The notes beneath the pieces are model-generated. The model had not been told where the DNA came from, did not search any database, and worked only from the letters and a program-made list of their open reading frames with translations. 64,000 bases of DNA from Flavobacterium sp. BFFFF2 (GTDB lineage Bacteria; Bacteroidota; Bacteroidia; Flavobacteriales; Flavobacteriaceae). Shown one piece after another: positions 1-9,474 of this stretch (positions within the stretch are counted from its first letter, which is position 1; every line of letters starts with the position of its first letter). Both the position numbers and the translations under genes were made by a program. Where the stretch lies: positions 1-64,000 of the forward strand of contig NKJD01000015.1 in assembly GCA_002256385.1 (NCBI GenBank), read 5' to 3'.

Positions 1-120
1 CCGCCAGCTTCCTTCAGATTCCACCTCACAGTGGACACCCTTGCTATTGGCTAGTGGTTGGCGATTACAAACCCCCACAGTGGACTTACACCACCTAGTT
101 GGTTACCATGCACGGCGCAC
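1..120 (-). mobile_element. Group II intron, 5' end (partial, runs off the window)
   Basis: On the minus strand, reading from 120 towards 1, the sequence begins GTGCGCC and contains the domain I blocks AGCAAGGGTGTCC and GGAATCTGAAGGAAGC, which are familiar from bacterial class C (IIC) group II introns such as that of Oceanobacillus iheyensis. Class C introns insert just behind Rho-independent terminator hairpins, and this 5' boundary lies ten bases past the sdhB terminator stem and its T-rich tail. The reverse transcriptase gene and the 3' end would lie outside the window to the left. The class is inferred; that it is a group II intron is well supported by sequence. Confidence 0.82.
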
Positions 121-129
121 GAAAAAAGA

Positions 130-156
130 AAAAGCCACCCAAAATGGGTGGCTTTT
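130..156 (-). terminator. Terminator of sdhCAB
   Basis: Perfect hairpin AAAAGCCACCC / GGGTGGCTTTT with a 4-5 base loop, followed on the minus strand by a T-rich tail. It lies 23 bases behind the sdhB stop and marks the insertion target of the adjoining group II intron. Confidence 0.9.
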
Positions 157-178
157 GTATTCCTACTTTTAAGAATAA

Positions 179-937
179 TTATTTAATGCTCGCTTTTAAG
201 AACTCTCTATTCATACGTGCAATATTCTCTAATGAAATGCCTTTTGGACATTCAATTTCACAAGCGCCCGTGTTGGTGCAGTTTCCGAATCCTTCTTCAT
301 CCATTTGACGCACCATGTTCAACACACGACGGGTAGCTTCTACTTTTCCTTGAGGTAATAAGGCATATTGCGATACTTTGGCCCCAACAAACAACATAGC
401 AGACCCATTTTTACAAGTAGCCACGCAAGCGCCGCACCCAATACAAGCCGCAGCTTCAAAAGCTTTATCTGCGTCATCTTTTGGAATAGGTAATGAATTC
501 GCATCAATGGTACGACCTGAGGTGTTCACAGAAACAAAACCTCCAGCTTGCTGAATGCGGTCAAAAGAAGAACGATTCACTACTAGATCTTTGATTACAG
601 GAAATGCTTTACTGCGCCAAGGCTCAATAAAGATGGTGTCTCCATCATTGAATTTACGCATGTGTAGCTGACAAGTCGTAGTCCCTGTAGCAGGTCCGTG
701 GGCACGGCCATTGATGTACAAAGAGCACATTCCGCAAATTCCTTCGCGGCAATCGTGATCAAACGCAACAGGCTCTTGTTTTTGGTTGATGAGTTGCTCG
801 TTCAACTGATCGAGCATTTCCAAAAAGGAACTATCGGTTGATACGCCGTCCAAACTGTAATCGACCATTTTACCTTGGTCTTTGGCGTTTTTTTGACGCC
901 AAACTTTTAATTTTATATTGATATTTTTAGATGCCAT
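179..937 (-). CDS. sdhB: Succinate dehydrogenase/fumarate reductase iron-sulfur subunit
   Basis: Iron-sulfur subunit (252 aa) of respiratory complex II, passing electrons from the flavoprotein to menaquinone. Three cluster motifs are visible: a plant-type 2Fe-2S ligand set (C63, C68, C71, C89) and the C-terminal [11 protein letters not shown] (C165-C175) plus C220/C226/C230 set for the 4Fe-4S and 3Fe-4S clusters. The start is placed at [13 protein letters not shown] rather than ten codons upstream, because the upstream start would overlap the end of sdhA; with this start the gene begins 7 bases behind the sdhA stop. Last gene of sdhCAB, followed directly by a terminator. Confidence 0.96.
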   Translation of the reverse strand: MASKNINIKLKVWRQKNAKDQGKMVDYSLDGVSTDSSFLEMLDQLNEQLINQKQEPVAFDHDCREGICGMCSLYINGRAHGPATGTTTCQLHMRKFNDGDTIFIEPWRSKAFPVIKDLVVNRSSFDRIQQAGGFVSVNTSGRTIDANSLPIPKDDADKAFEAAACIGCGACVATCKNGSAMLFVGAKVSQYALLPQGKVEATRRVLNMVRQMDEEGFGNCTNTGACEIECPKGISLENIARMNREFLKASIK

Positions 938-944
938 AATAATA

Positions 945-2954
945 TTATTTGTAGTTACGCGCTGCAATTTTAATAAACTCGTATTTCAACTCTTCTTTAT
1001 GCAAAACTTCTTGGTTAATATCGTAGCCCATATGTTCCCAAGCACCTACAAAGGCAAAGTTTTCATCATCACGGAGCGTTTCACCTTCAGCATCTTGGTA
1101 TTCTTCACGGAAGTGACCACCACATGATTCATTACGCTGAAGGGCATCTTTGGCCATTAATTGACCCAATTCGATAAAATCAGCCACACGAAGTGCTTTT
1201 TCTAATTCGGGGTTCAATTCATCGGCACTACCTGGCACATAGACTTCTTTGTAGAATTCTTCTTTTAAGGCAGCCATTTCTTCGATGGCATGTTGTAGAC
1301 CTTGCTCATTACGGGCCATTCCCACCTTATTCCACATAATTAAACCTAAACGTTTGTGGAAGTGGTCAACAGATTTTGATCCATTATTAGTTAAAAACTT
1401 ATTGATTAAATCTTTAACAGACTGTTCTGCTTCTGCGAATTCCGGTGAATCAGTAGAAATTTTTCCTGTTCTAATTTCATCAGCCAAATAATTGGACACC
1501 GTGTAAGGCAGCACAAAATACCCATCGGCCAACCCTTGCATTAAGGCAGAAGCACCTAAGCGGTTTGCTCCGTGGTCTGAGAAATTGGCTTCACCAGCCA
1601 CAAAGCACCCTGGTATTGTTGATTGTAAATTGTAATCGACCCAAACGCCACCCATGGTGTAGTGCACCGCTGGATAAATTTTCATTGGGGTTTCATACGG
1701 ATTTTCGTCCGTGATTTTTTCGTACATCGCAAACAAGTTGCCGTATTTTTCCTCGAGCCATTGCTTACCTAATGCGGTTACCTCCTCGGCTGTTGGGTTA
1801 TGGTTTCCTTTGGCATAAGCCGCTTGGCGACCTTTCGTTTGAATCTCAGTAGAGAAATCAAGATAAACTCCTTCGTTGGTGTCATTGGCTTCAATACCGA
1901 ATCCTTCATCACAACGCTCTTTGGCAGCTCTGGATGCCACATCACGCGGCACTAAATTACCAAATGCTGGATATCTTCTCTCTAAGAAATAATCTCGATC
2001 ATCTTCGCTTAACTGTGTTGGTTTTAATTTACCTGCTCTGATCGCTTCTGCATCTTCTTTTTTCTTGGGAACCCAGATACGACCTGAATTTCGCAAAGAC
2101 TCTGACATCAAAGTCAATTTTGATTGATTCACACCGTGAACAGGAATACAGGTCGGGTGGATTTGTACAAAACATGGATTGGCGAATAAAGCGCCTCTTT
2201 TATGTACTTTCCAGCCAGCCGTTACATTACTTCCCATGGCATTGGTTGAAAGGAAATAGACATTTCCATAACCTCCCGTTGCAATAACAACAGCATGTGC
2301 CGCATGACGTTCTAGTTCGCCTGTAACCAAATTACGGGCAATGATGCCGCGCGCTTTACCGTCCACTTTTACTAAATCGAGCATTTCGTGGCGGCTAAAC
2401 ATTTGAACCCGTCCCAAACCAATTTGTCTGGACAAGGCTGAATAAGCGCCTAATAATAATTGTTGCCCTGTTTGACCTGCTGCATAAAAAGTACGTTGTA
2501 CTTGTGTACCACCAAATGAACGATTGTCAAGCAATCCGCCATAATCACGGGCAAAGGGAACACCTTGTGCCACACATTGGTCAATAATATTTGATGAAAC
2601 TTCAGCTAAACGATGCACATTGGCTTCGCGAGCTCTGTAATCGCCCCCTTTTATGGTATCGTAAAATAAACGGTACGTACTGTCACCGTCATTTTGATAG
2701 TTTTTGGCGGCATTGATTCCACCTTGTGCTGCAATAGAGTGCGCCCGACGTGGTGAATCTTGGAAACAAAATGCTTTTACATTGTATCCCATTTCACCCA
2801 AAGAGGCAGCAGCTGAAGCGCCGGCTAAGCCAGTTCCTACCACAATGACATCAATTTTTGGGCGGTTATTTGGGGCAACTAATTTGAGGTGATTTTTATA
2901 ATTGGTCCATTTGTCAGCCAATGGGCCTTCAGGAATTTTAGAATCTAACTTCAT
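945..2954 (-). CDS. sdhA: Succinate dehydrogenase/fumarate reductase flavoprotein subunit
   Basis: Catalytic flavoprotein of complex II, oxidising succinate to fumarate at the cytoplasmic face of the inner membrane (669 aa, usual for the type B enzymes of Bacteroidota and Epsilonproteobacteria). The N-terminal FAD fold [16 protein letters not shown] (residues 38-53) is followed by [10 protein letters not shown], where H72 is the residue expected to carry covalent FAD. Catalytic-domain segments such as [10 protein letters not shown] and [14 protein letters not shown] are present. Middle gene of the sdhCAB operon, 20 bases behind sdhC and 7 before sdhB. Confidence 0.97.
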   Translation of the reverse strand: MKLDSKIPEGPLADKWTNYKNHLKLVAPNNRPKIDVIVVGTGLAGASAAASLGEMGYNVKAFCFQDSPRRAHSIAAQGGINAAKNYQNDGDSTYRLFYDTIKGGDYRAREANVHRLAEVSSNIIDQCVAQGVPFARDYGGLLDNRSFGGTQVQRTFYAAGQTGQQLLLGAYSALSRQIGLGRVQMFSRHEMLDLVKVDGKARGIIARNLVTGELERHAAHAVVIATGGYGNVYFLSTNAMGSNVTAGWKVHKRGALFANPCFVQIHPTCIPVHGVNQSKLTLMSESLRNSGRIWVPKKKEDAEAIRAGKLKPTQLSEDDRDYFLERRYPAFGNLVPRDVASRAAKERCDEGFGIEANDTNEGVYLDFSTEIQTKGRQAAYAKGNHNPTAEEVTALGKQWLEEKYGNLFAMYEKITDENPYETPMKIYPAVHYTMGGVWVDYNLQSTIPGCFVAGEANFSDHGANRLGASALMQGLADGYFVLPYTVSNYLADEIRTGKISTDSPEFAEAEQSVKDLINKFLTNNGSKSVDHFHKRLGLIMWNKVGMARNEQGLQHAIEEMAALKEEFYKEVYVPGSADELNPELEKALRVADFIELGQLMAKDALQRNESCGGHFREEYQDAEGETLRDDENFAFVGAWEHMGYDINQEVLHKEELKYEFIKIAARNYK

Positions 2955-2974
2955 ATCGTAGTGTCGTTATTTGA

Positions 2975-3832
2975 TTATTTTAAAACAAAATGGAGGTACA
3001 ATGGAATGGATGCAAAAGCAATCGAAACCAAGATGGCAAATGCCTTTCCGAAACCTTTGATATAAGGCGTCCACTTTGGGTGATTCATCCCTAAAGACTG
3101 GAAAGCACTTTGAAAACCATGGATTAGGTGAAAACCTAACACCACCATAGAAAGTACATATAACAAAGTAGCGATAAGACCGTACTTAGGGTGCTTGAAA
3201 AACGCCACCGTAATTTTGTGCAAATCTTTATACCCCTCGGCAATTTTGACATGCGCTTGGGTATTCATGAAATCGGTACGATGTTCAATGTATAATTGTT
3301 GTCCTGTTTTTTGCGCCTCTTCTTTTGATTTAGCAACTTGTAAAAAAGGTACATACCCACCAGTAGTGGTTACATACATTTCTTGTTTTTGCCCCATCAT
3401 GTCAATGGTAATGGTTTGCAATGGCATTTTTTCGTCAAAATGCATAACCGCCCAAAAATTGACCATGTGTGTCACAATAAAAATTAAAATAGCAGAACCC
3501 AAAAGCGCCATGTTGCGCGATGAGAAACTACTGTTGGCCGAAGGCGTGCTTTTGGCATACGCAATCGGACGGGCCTTTTTGTTTTGAATGGTTAACATGA
3601 TGCCGTCAACCGCATGAAATAAAATAGAAATGTAAGTGAGGTACGAGAGCAATTTTACTGCTGGATTCGTGGTCATAAACAAGGCATACTGGTTGAAGTG
3701 CGACGCATCGCTAAAAATCAACTGTAGGTTCCCTGCAAGGTGACCCGCTAAAAACAAGCATAAAAACAATCCCGTGAGCGCCATCCAATACTTTTTCATT
3801 ATGGATGACTTTAAAAGCGCAGAATTTGACAT
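2975..3832 (-). CDS. sdhC: Succinate dehydrogenase cytochrome b subunit (type B)
   Basis: Membrane anchor of complex II (285 aa). Five hydrophobic helices can be traced, starting with MALTGLFLCLFLAGHLAGNL near residue 16 and ending with a helix in the last 25 residues. Histidines within the helices (GHLAGN, FHAVDG, THMVNFW, FHLIHGF) fit the ligands of the two hemes b of the single-subunit type B anchor. About 60 residues of soluble loop with MYVTTTGGYVPFL separate helices 3 and 4, as in Bacteroidota homologues. First gene of sdhCAB, about 30 bases downstream of a good promoter. No sdhD is present, as expected for type B. Confidence 0.94.
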   Translation of the reverse strand: MSNSALLKSSIMKKYWMALTGLFLCLFLAGHLAGNLQLIFSDASHFNQYALFMTTNPAVKLLSYLTYISILFHAVDGIMLTIQNKKARPIAYAKSTPSANSSFSSRNMALLGSAILIFIVTHMVNFWAVMHFDEKMPLQTITIDMMGQKQEMYVTTTGGYVPFLQVAKSKEEAQKTGQQLYIEHRTDFMNTQAHVKIAEGYKDLHKITVAFFKHPKYGLIATLLYVLSMVVLGFHLIHGFQSAFQSLGMNHPKWTPYIKGFGKAFAILVSIAFASIPLYLHFVLK

Positions 3833-3861
3833 AATAATATCTAATTTGTTAAAAAACCAAA

Positions 3862-3892
3862 CAAAAGTAGTGTTAATCCAAGGGAACTACAA
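3862..3892 (-). promoter_or_regulatory. Promoter of sdhCAB, with the surrounding 344-bp intergenic region
   Basis: On the minus strand the -33 TTG (3892-3890) and the -7 box TACTTTTG (3869-3862) are separated by 20 bases, matching the primary-sigma consensus of Bacteroidota. It ends 30 bases before the sdhC start. The rest of 3833-4176 is AT-rich and shows no open frame or RNA gene I can recognise. Confidence 0.75.
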
Positions 3893-4176
3893 CGGTTGCG
3901 CTCTTATTTAGATTCATTTTAAAAAATATTATAACAATCTAATAATTAAATATTTAAAAAAATAACTTAATGTTTTTTTGAAGGAATTTAAGTAATTTCA
4001 CCAATCAAAAAAGACAGATTTGAAGTGGCGAACATCAGAATGGGGTACAAATGCATTTTTTTATTAAAACAATCGTTGTTCGAAGACCAAATAATAGACA
4101 ATATCAATCTGTCCTTAAATCACTCATTAACTGAAAAGTACATGGAATTGAGTTGAAAATGAAATAGTAATAAAAT

Positions 4177-4644
4177 TTACCAATGAACAAATGGATGTTC
4201 GATTAAATAGCTGTTGTAATAGCGTGGATCGTCGCTCACTTCTTTGCCCAACCAGCTTGGAATTTTCAACGGAAAATCGGCAGATGGCAATTCAATTTCG
4301 GCAATGACCAAGCCTGCATTGGCACCTTCAAACACGTCTAATTCAACTTTTAATTCGCCCCATGGAATTACATAACGCTGCTTTCGAATCGGTGGCAATT
4401 CAGCTAATAACATAAGTTGTTCAGCCTCGCTGATTTCAATGCTTTTTTCCCACTCAAAACGGCTAATCCCATCGGTTTGAGAAGCCCCTTTTATGGTGAT
4501 AAACGCTTCGTTTTTTGCTATTCTAATACGCACCGTCCGCGCTGGATCAGTACACAAATAAGCTTGTACCAATAGCTGCTGGCTGCTGGCTTTCGACAAA
4601 GCGGAAAGGTCATTTACTAAAAATTTTCGTTCGATTTCGAGCAT
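4177..4644 (-). CDS. CYTH domain protein (triphosphate tunnel metalloenzyme)
   Basis: 155-aa protein of the CYTH/triphosphate tunnel metalloenzyme family, whose members hydrolyse triphosphate compounds (inorganic triphosphatase, thiamine triphosphatase) or act as class IV adenylate cyclases. The N-terminus MLEIERKFLV carries the hallmark ExExK motif (E3, E5, K7), followed by basic and acidic strands typical of the tunnel: RTVRIRIAKNEAFITIKG, FEWEKSI, KQRYVIP, KVELDVFEG and AEIELPS. The usual short bacterial length is kept. It is divergent from dinB with 41 bases between the starts. The substrate cannot be told from sequence; adenylate cyclase is the less likely option. Confidence 0.88.
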   Translation of the reverse strand: MLEIERKFLVNDLSALSKASSQQLLVQAYLCTDPARTVRIRIAKNEAFITIKGASQTDGISRFEWEKSIEISEAEQLMLLAELPPIRKQRYVIPWGELKVELDVFEGANAGLVIAEIELPSADFPLKIPSWLGKEVSDDPRYYNSYLIEHPFVHW

Positions 4645-4685
4645 GGGGCATAAATAAAAACGGAAAGATAGGTAATTTTGGCCTG

Positions 4686-5777
4686 ATGGAAACCCCTCCT
4701 ATTTTGCGAAAAATAATTCATGTGGACATGGACGCCTTTTATGCCTCCGTGGAACAGCATGACAACCCTGATTTGCTTGGAAAACCAATTGCAGTGGGTG
4801 GCAGCGAGATTAGAGGGGTAGTTTCAGCTGCCAGTTATGAAGCCCGAAAATTTGGGGTGCGAAGTGCCATGAGTGGGGCGATGGCCAAGCAACTGTGTCC
4901 AGAACTCATTTTTGTACCCCCTCGGTTTGCGAGATATAAAGAAATCTCCAATCAAATTCATGCCGTTTTTAGAGAATACACCGATTTGGTTGAACCCTTG
5001 TCGTTGGATGAAGCCTACCTCGATGTTACTCATAACAAGAAAGGCAACCCAAGTGCCACTTTATTGGCCCAAGAAATTCGCCAAAAAATAAAAGAGCGCA
5101 CGGGAATCACCGCTTCAGCAGGCATTTCGGTAAATAAATTTGTAGCCAAAATTGCCAGCGATGTAAACAAACCCAATGGCCAAAAAACAATTAATCCGGA
5201 AGAAGTGGTGCCGTTTTTGGAAAGCTTGGACATTAAAAAGTTTTATGGCATTGGCAAAGTAACTGCCGAACGCATGTACCGCCATGGCATTTTTACAGGC
5301 AAAGACCTTAAAAGCAAAGAACGCGACTATTTAGAGACACATTTTGGTAAAAGTGGCGCCCATTATTATGATTTGGTCCGAGGCATCCACCACAGTAGTG
5401 TAAAACCACATCGGGAAATCAAGTCGATGGCGGCTGAACATACCTTTTCGGAGAATTTAACGTCCGAAATTTTTATGATCGAGCGACTGGAAACCATTGC
5501 TGGTGAACTGGAAAAACGCCTGAAAAACAAAAAAAGATCAGGCAAAACCATTACCTTAAAAATTAAATACAGCGACTTTCAGGTGCAAACCCGCAGCAAG
5601 ACATTGCATTATAATATTTCTGATAAAGACTTATTGTTTGACACTGCCAAAGAGTTACTATTTCAAGAAAAACCACGTGAATCGGTTCGGCTATTAGGTT
5701 TGTCGGTAAGCCAATTAAACAGCAGCAGTAGCAGCAGTAAAAAAGCAGTTGTTGTTCAGCTAAAGTTTGATTTTTAG
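4686..5777 (+). CDS. dinB: DNA polymerase IV (Y family)
   Basis: Error-prone translesion polymerase (363 aa). The palm motif VDMDAFYASVEQ (13-24) and SLDEAYLDVT (106-115) supply the metal-binding Asp and Asp-Glu residues, YEARKFGVRSAM (51-62) contacts the incoming nucleotide, and the helix-hairpin-helix IKKFYGIGKVTAERM follows near residue 180. The little-finger domain fills the C-terminal third and ends in KAVVVQLKFDF. I see no clear beta-clamp peptide apart from this C-terminal tail. A run of serine codons (AGC/AGT) precedes the tail. Divergent from the CYTH gene, likely from a shared short promoter region. Confidence 0.95.
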   Translation: METPPILRKIIHVDMDAFYASVEQHDNPDLLGKPIAVGGSEIRGVVSAASYEARKFGVRSAMSGAMAKQLCPELIFVPPRFARYKEISNQIHAVFREYTDLVEPLSLDEAYLDVTHNKKGNPSATLLAQEIRQKIKERTGITASAGISVNKFVAKIASDVNKPNGQKTINPEEVVPFLESLDIKKFYGIGKVTAERMYRHGIFTGKDLKSKERDYLETHFGKSGAHYYDLVRGIHHSSVKPHREIKSMAAEHTFSENLTSEIFMIERLETIAGELEKRLKNKKRSGKTITLKIKYSDFQVQTRSKTLHYNISDKDLLFDTAKELLFQEKPRESVRLLGLSVSQLNSSSSSSKKAVVVQLKFDF

Positions 5778-5984
5778 GAAGATTTTGGAATTGAAAGATT
5801 GAAACACTACCCTCCGAAAAGTACTTTCTCTCCTTTTTGCGTTTACTTTTTAAACTTTAAAACTTATAAGCAACTGATTATCAGTATTTATTTTTTTAGT
5901 AAAAATGACAATAGATCACTATTTTTAGTAAAATGGGGTTATCAGAGTGGACTCAAAGATTGAAAAATTGACTAAGACATTTTT

Positions 5985-6009
5985 GACTTTCGACTTTCGA
6001 CTTTCGACT
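5985..6009. repeat. Short GACTTTC heptamer tract
   Basis: About three to four tandem units of the heptamer GACTTTC (first unit GACTTTT) between dinB and the der terminator. The complementary heptamer GAAAGTC forms the longer tract at 49392-49478. Confidence 0.7.
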
Positions 6010-6041
6010 AAAAAAAAAGCTGCCTTTTAAAGACAGCCGTT
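6010..6041 (-). terminator. Terminator of der
   Basis: Hairpin GCTGTCTTT / AAAGGCAGC (6019-6037) followed on the minus strand by eight or nine T residues. It sits directly behind the der stop codon. Confidence 0.85.
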
Positions 6042-6044
6042 TTA

Positions 6045-7355
6045 CTATTTTTCTCTGATATAAACATCAATTGGGACACCCGTAAAGTTCCAGTATTCGC
6101 GGATTTTGTTTTCTAAAAAGCGCTTATATGGTTCTTTGACGTATTGTGGCAAATTGGCAAAAAACACAAATTGCGGAACCGGTGTCGGCAACTGCATGCA
6201 GTATTTAATCTTGATAAATTTGCCTTTGAGGGCTGGTGGTTGCTGGTTCTCAATAACTTTGAGCATGTAGTCATTGAATTTGGAGGTGGCAATGCGTTGC
6301 GCGCGGTTTTTGTACACTTCTACCGCCACTTCTAGGGCTTTAATAAGTCGTTGTTTGGTAAGTGTAGATGTAAATAAAATGGGCACATCAACAAAAGGTT
6401 GCAATTGTTCACGGATTTGTTCTTCAATGGCCTTGGTGCTTTTGTGGTCTTTTTCGACCAAATCCCATTTGTTTACCAAAATGACAACGCCTTTGCGGTT
6501 TTTTTCAGCCAACCAAAAAATGGCTTGGTCTTGCCCTTCAAAGCCACGGGTAGCATCAACCATAATAATACACACATCGGAGTGTTCGATGGCGCGTACC
6601 GATCTCATCACCGAGTAAAACTCCAAGTCTTCTTTTACTTTGGCTTTTCGGCGAATACCTGCGGTATCAACCAAATTAAAATCGAAACCAAATTTGGTAA
6701 AACGGGTATCAATGGAATCGCGGGTGGTCCCTGCAATGTCAGTTACGATGTAGCGGTCTTCGCCGATTAACGCATTAATGAATGATGATTTGCCTGCATT
6801 CGGCCTGCCCACCACGCAAAAACGAGGAATGACTTCTTCATTTTCATCGACTTCAACAGGATTTGGCAGTACTTCAATCACTTTATCTAACAACTCGCCT
6901 GTACCACTTCCGTTCATACCCGCAATGGTGAAATATTCGCCCAATCCGAGGTTGTAAAATTCAACTGCGTCTTTGGCGCGCGCGCCATTGTCTACTTTAT
7001 TAACCACCAAAATGACTGGCTTGGTTACTTTTCGCAGAAACTTGGCCACTTCTTCGTCCATAGGGGTAATCCCTTCTTCGACATCGACCAAAAATAAAAT
7101 GACGTCGGCTTCGTCAACCGCCAATTCAACTTGTTTGCGGATTTCATGTTCAAAAACATCGTCGGAGCCTTTGATGTATCCGCCGGTGTCAATAACCGAA
7201 AATGATTTCCCGTTCCATTCACTTTTGCCGTAAATGCGGTCGCGGGTTACACCACTGATTGAATCGACGATGGCCTCGCGGCGCTGAATGAGTCGGTTAA
7301 AGAAAGTGGATTTACCAACGTTTGGACGCCCTACTATGGCTATAATATTGTTCAT
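6045..7355 (-). CDS. der: Ribosome biogenesis GTPase Der (EngA)
   Basis: Tandem-GTPase ribosome assembly factor acting on the 50S subunit (436 aa, normal length). Two G domains are clear: the first has GRPNVGKS (residues 8-15), DTGG and NKVD; the second has [16 protein letters not shown] and NKWD. The C-terminal KH-like domain follows ([17 protein letters not shown] onwards). It is transcribed on its own between dinB and era, with its own terminator. Confidence 0.97.
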   Translation of the reverse strand: MNNIIAIVGRPNVGKSTFFNRLIQRREAIVDSISGVTRDRIYGKSEWNGKSFSVIDTGGYIKGSDDVFEHEIRKQVELAVDEADVILFLVDVEEGITPMDEEVAKFLRKVTKPVILVVNKVDNGARAKDAVEFYNLGLGEYFTIAGMNGSGTGELLDKVIEVLPNPVEVDENEEVIPRFCVVGRPNAGKSSFINALIGEDRYIVTDIAGTTRDSIDTRFTKFGFDFNLVDTAGIRRKAKVKEDLEFYSVMRSVRAIEHSDVCIIMVDATRGFEGQDQAIFWLAEKNRKGVVILVNKWDLVEKDHKSTKAIEEQIREQLQPFVDVPILFTSTLTKQRLIKALEVAVEVYKNRAQRIATSKFNDYMLKVIENQQPPALKGKFIKIKYCMQLPTPVPQFVFFANLPQYVKEPYKRFLENKIREYWNFTGVPIDVYIREK

Positions 7356-7406
7356 ATTGTTTGCTTTTGGCTGTCAATTAGCTTGATAAGCCGAAATTTA
7401 AGGGTG

Positions 7407-7414
7407 CAAAGGTA
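7407..7414 (-). promoter_or_regulatory. Possible -7 box upstream of der
   Basis: TACCTTTG on the minus strand, 52 bases before the der start. No good -33 TTG is found at the expected spacing, so this is only a candidate. Confidence 0.4.
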
Positions 7415-7584
7415 CTATTAAACAACCGAAATATCGATAGTTCGGCTTACACTTTGCGGCATTCTGTTAAAACCCAAATACTATATCTGAATTTGCAATG
7501 ATGAAAAAGAACCACCACAAGGAGCATGATTACCTTATTTAATGTCGTTATTCTACGATATTAGTAAGTACGCTTCATTATGGC

Positions 7585-8472
7585 TTAAGGCTTTTGTTGG
7601 TATCCAAAGCGGCGCAATTGGTTTTTGTTGCTTCGCCAGTCCTTATTCACTTTCACAAAAAGTTTCAAGAAAATCTTTTTACCAAAAAAAGCTTCCATCG
7701 TTTCGCGGGCTTCGGTTCCTACCTTTTTAAGCGCAGCACCTTTGTGGCCAATGATGATGCCTTTTTGGGTTTCGCGTTCCACCATGATAACCGACTCTAT
7801 ATGTATAATGTGGTCTTCTTCTTGAAATATTTCGGTTTCAATTTCAACGGCATACGGAATTTCTTTGTCGTAATTTATTAAAATCTTTTCGCGAATGATT
7901 TCATTGACAAAAAACCGTTCGGGCCGGTCGGTCAGTGCGTCTTTTGGGAAGTAAGGGGGCGATTCGGGCAATAAATCAATGATGCGTTGAAACACCTCGG
8001 TTGTTTGGAATTTCTCTTTGGCTGAAATGGGATAAATTTCGGCATTCGGAAGTTGTTCTGTCCAAAAGGCCACTTGCGATTCGAGCATATCCTGATCGGA
8101 CTGGTCAATTTTGTTGAGTAACAATAACACAGGCATGGTGGCGTGCTGTATGCGCAGAAAAAAGTTTTCATCCTTCAGTGCCTTTTCGCCAATTTCAACC
8201 ATATATATTAAGATATCGGCATCTTCAAAAGCCGATTTTACAAAATCCATCATGGACGATTGCAATTCATAGGCTGGTTTAATGATACCCGGGGTGTCTG
8301 AAAACACCACTTGGTAGTGTTCATCGTTGACAATTCCCAAGATTCGGTGGCGTGTAGTTTGGGCTTTTGCGGTAATAATGGACAAACGTTCGCCCACCCA
8401 CGCATTCATTAATGTTGATTTTCCAACGTTTGGATTTCCTATGATGTTGACATAGCCTGCTTTATGCGACAT
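7585..8472 (-). CDS. era: GTPase Era
   Basis: Essential GTPase that binds the 3' end of 16S rRNA during 30S maturation (295 aa from the chosen start). G1 is GNPNVGKS (residues 12-19), G3 DTPG, G4 NKID; the C-terminal KH domain carries IIGHKGAALKKVGTEAR, the GxxG RNA-binding loop. The start MSHKAGYVNIIG is preferred over one seven codons upstream because flavobacterial Era proteins begin at this point. A -7 box lies 19 bases before it. Monocistronic by appearance. Confidence 0.96.
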   Translation of the reverse strand: MSHKAGYVNIIGNPNVGKSTLMNAWVGERLSIITAKAQTTRHRILGIVNDEHYQVVFSDTPGIIKPAYELQSSMMDFVKSAFEDADILIYMVEIGEKALKDENFFLRIQHATMPVLLLLNKIDQSDQDMLESQVAFWTEQLPNAEIYPISAKEKFQTTEVFQRIIDLLPESPPYFPKDALTDRPERFFVNEIIREKILINYDKEIPYAVEIETEIFQEEDHIIHIESVIMVERETQKGIIIGHKGAALKKVGTEARETMEAFFGKKIFLKLFVKVNKDWRSNKNQLRRFGYQQKP

Positions 8473-8490
8473 GAATATGATTTTAAGCCG

Positions 8491-8498
8491 CAAAGGTA
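8491..8498 (-). promoter_or_regulatory. -7 box of the era promoter
   Basis: TACCTTTG on the minus strand, 19 bases ahead of the chosen era start. With this box the upstream ATG at 8493 would lie within the promoter, supporting the start at 8472. No clear -33 TTG is present. Confidence 0.5.
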
Positions 8499-8528
8499 GG
8501 CGATGTAATTAAAAAAAACGGTATTTTG

Positions 8529-8558
8529 TTGCGAGTGTTACAAAAGTTAGTATATTTG
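8529..8558 (+). promoter_or_regulatory. Promoter of the initiator tRNA gene
   Basis: TTG at 8529-8531, 19-base spacer, TATATTTG at 8551-8558: a textbook Bacteroidota promoter ending 11 bases before the tRNA. Confidence 0.85.
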
Positions 8559-8569
8559 CACCCACATAT

Positions 8570-8642
<73 letters not shown>

Positions 8643-8650
8643 CTAGAGAA

Positions 8651-8679
8651 AAGAGAATCCATTGGGTTCTCTTTTTTTA
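8651..8679 (+). terminator. Terminator of initiator tRNA
   Basis: Hairpin AAGAGAATCC / GGGTTCTCTT followed by seven T residues. Confidence 0.85.
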
Positions 8680-8751
8680 TGCCAAAAATTATCAGGACGA
8701 AAAGTTTATCATGATGGCTATCGGGAAGTCTTGTTCCTGCTGCTAGAACAG

Positions 8752-8781
8752 AAACCTCATAGAAATATGGGGGTTTTTTAT
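8752..8781. repeat. Left copy of direct repeat flanking the Fic/XRE patch
   Basis: CTCATAGAAATATGGG (8756-8771), followed by a T-tract and TATG, recurs at 10198-10213 in the same orientation. The left copy also forms a terminator-like hairpin. The stretch before it (CTTGTTCCTGCTGCTAGAA) resembles the 3' end of the initiator tRNA gene and its flank, which suggests a past insertion or duplication at the tRNA. Confidence 0.6.
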
Positions 8782-8877
8782 GGGGTAATGCAATGAAATG
8801 AGCGCGTCCTTGAAAGCAGATTGTCCCACTAAAGCGAATACATTTTACGGTAATATATAACAAGTATTCACCTTTGG

Positions 8878-9474
8878 TTATGATTTTGCAAAAGCAATTA
8901 ATGGTTCCAAATCGTGATGGTCTGCCTTTTTTACTGCTGCTATATAGGCTGTTCGTGCCTGTGTTGCTTTTACCAAATTGGCACTTCCCCACGAAAAGCA
9001 ATTTAAATGATATAATTTTTCCATAATTAAATCTGCCATCAGCCGTGAATGTCTGCCGTTTCCATTGGGGAAGCAATGGATGCTCACTAAACGATGTTTA
9101 AACCGAATGGCAATTTCATCCGAATTGTAGGTATTGTTTTCCACCCAAAAACGAGCGTCGTCCAACAACTTCTTTAGCTCTACGCTAATTAGGTAGCTTC
9201 TAATGCCTATGTTCTTTTCAGAAGTTCTAAATGTTCCGGCCCACTTCCAAACTTCACCATACATACGTTTATGCAAGTCTTTAATGTGCTTTTCTGAAAA
9301 CAACTGCGCTGCCGTTAGTTTCTTTCCAAAAGTCCATTGAATTGCTTTCTCGATATTGAGTTGTTCAAATTCGTCCAGTTCTTCTCGAGTGGTGATAGAT
9401 GGAATTTTCAAACCTTCGCGCTCTTCTTCGCTCAAAGGCGTTTGCCCATCGATGTATAGCACATTCAATCCCAT
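8878..9474 (-). CDS. Fic domain protein, mobile mystery protein B family
   Basis: 198-aa protein with a Fic (AMPylase) core. The Fic motif reads HCFPNGNGRHSR (133-144); the catalytic His is kept, but the metal-binding acidic residue usual at the fifth position of the motif is Asn137, which I believe is common in this family. The N-terminus (YIDGQTPLSEEEREGL) and pairing with an XRE gene identify the 'mobile mystery protein B' family, found as a two-gene cassette on scattered mobile regions. The start overlaps the end of the upstream gene by ten bases. The target of any nucleotidyl transfer is unknown; a toxin-antitoxin-like role is inferred. Confidence 0.85.
   Translation of the reverse strand: MGLNVLYIDGQTPLSEEEREGLKIPSITTREELDEFEQLNIEKAIQWTFGKKLTAAQLFSEKHIKDLHKRMYGEVWKWAGTFRTSEKNIGIRSYLISVELKKLLDDARFWVENNTYNSDEIAIRFKHRLVSIHCFPNGNGRHSRLMADLIMEKLYHLNCFSWGSANLVKATQARTAYIAAVKKADHHDLEPLIAFAKS

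Noticed and set aside
179..967. sdhB start ten codons upstream of the chosen one
   Set aside because: It would overlap the sdhA end by 23 bases and adds [10 protein letters not shown], absent from family members as I know them.
8878..9474. Fic protein as inactive because of Asn in the motif
   Set aside because: I believe the mobile mystery B family commonly reads FPNGNGR, so the substitution does not by itself mean loss of activity.
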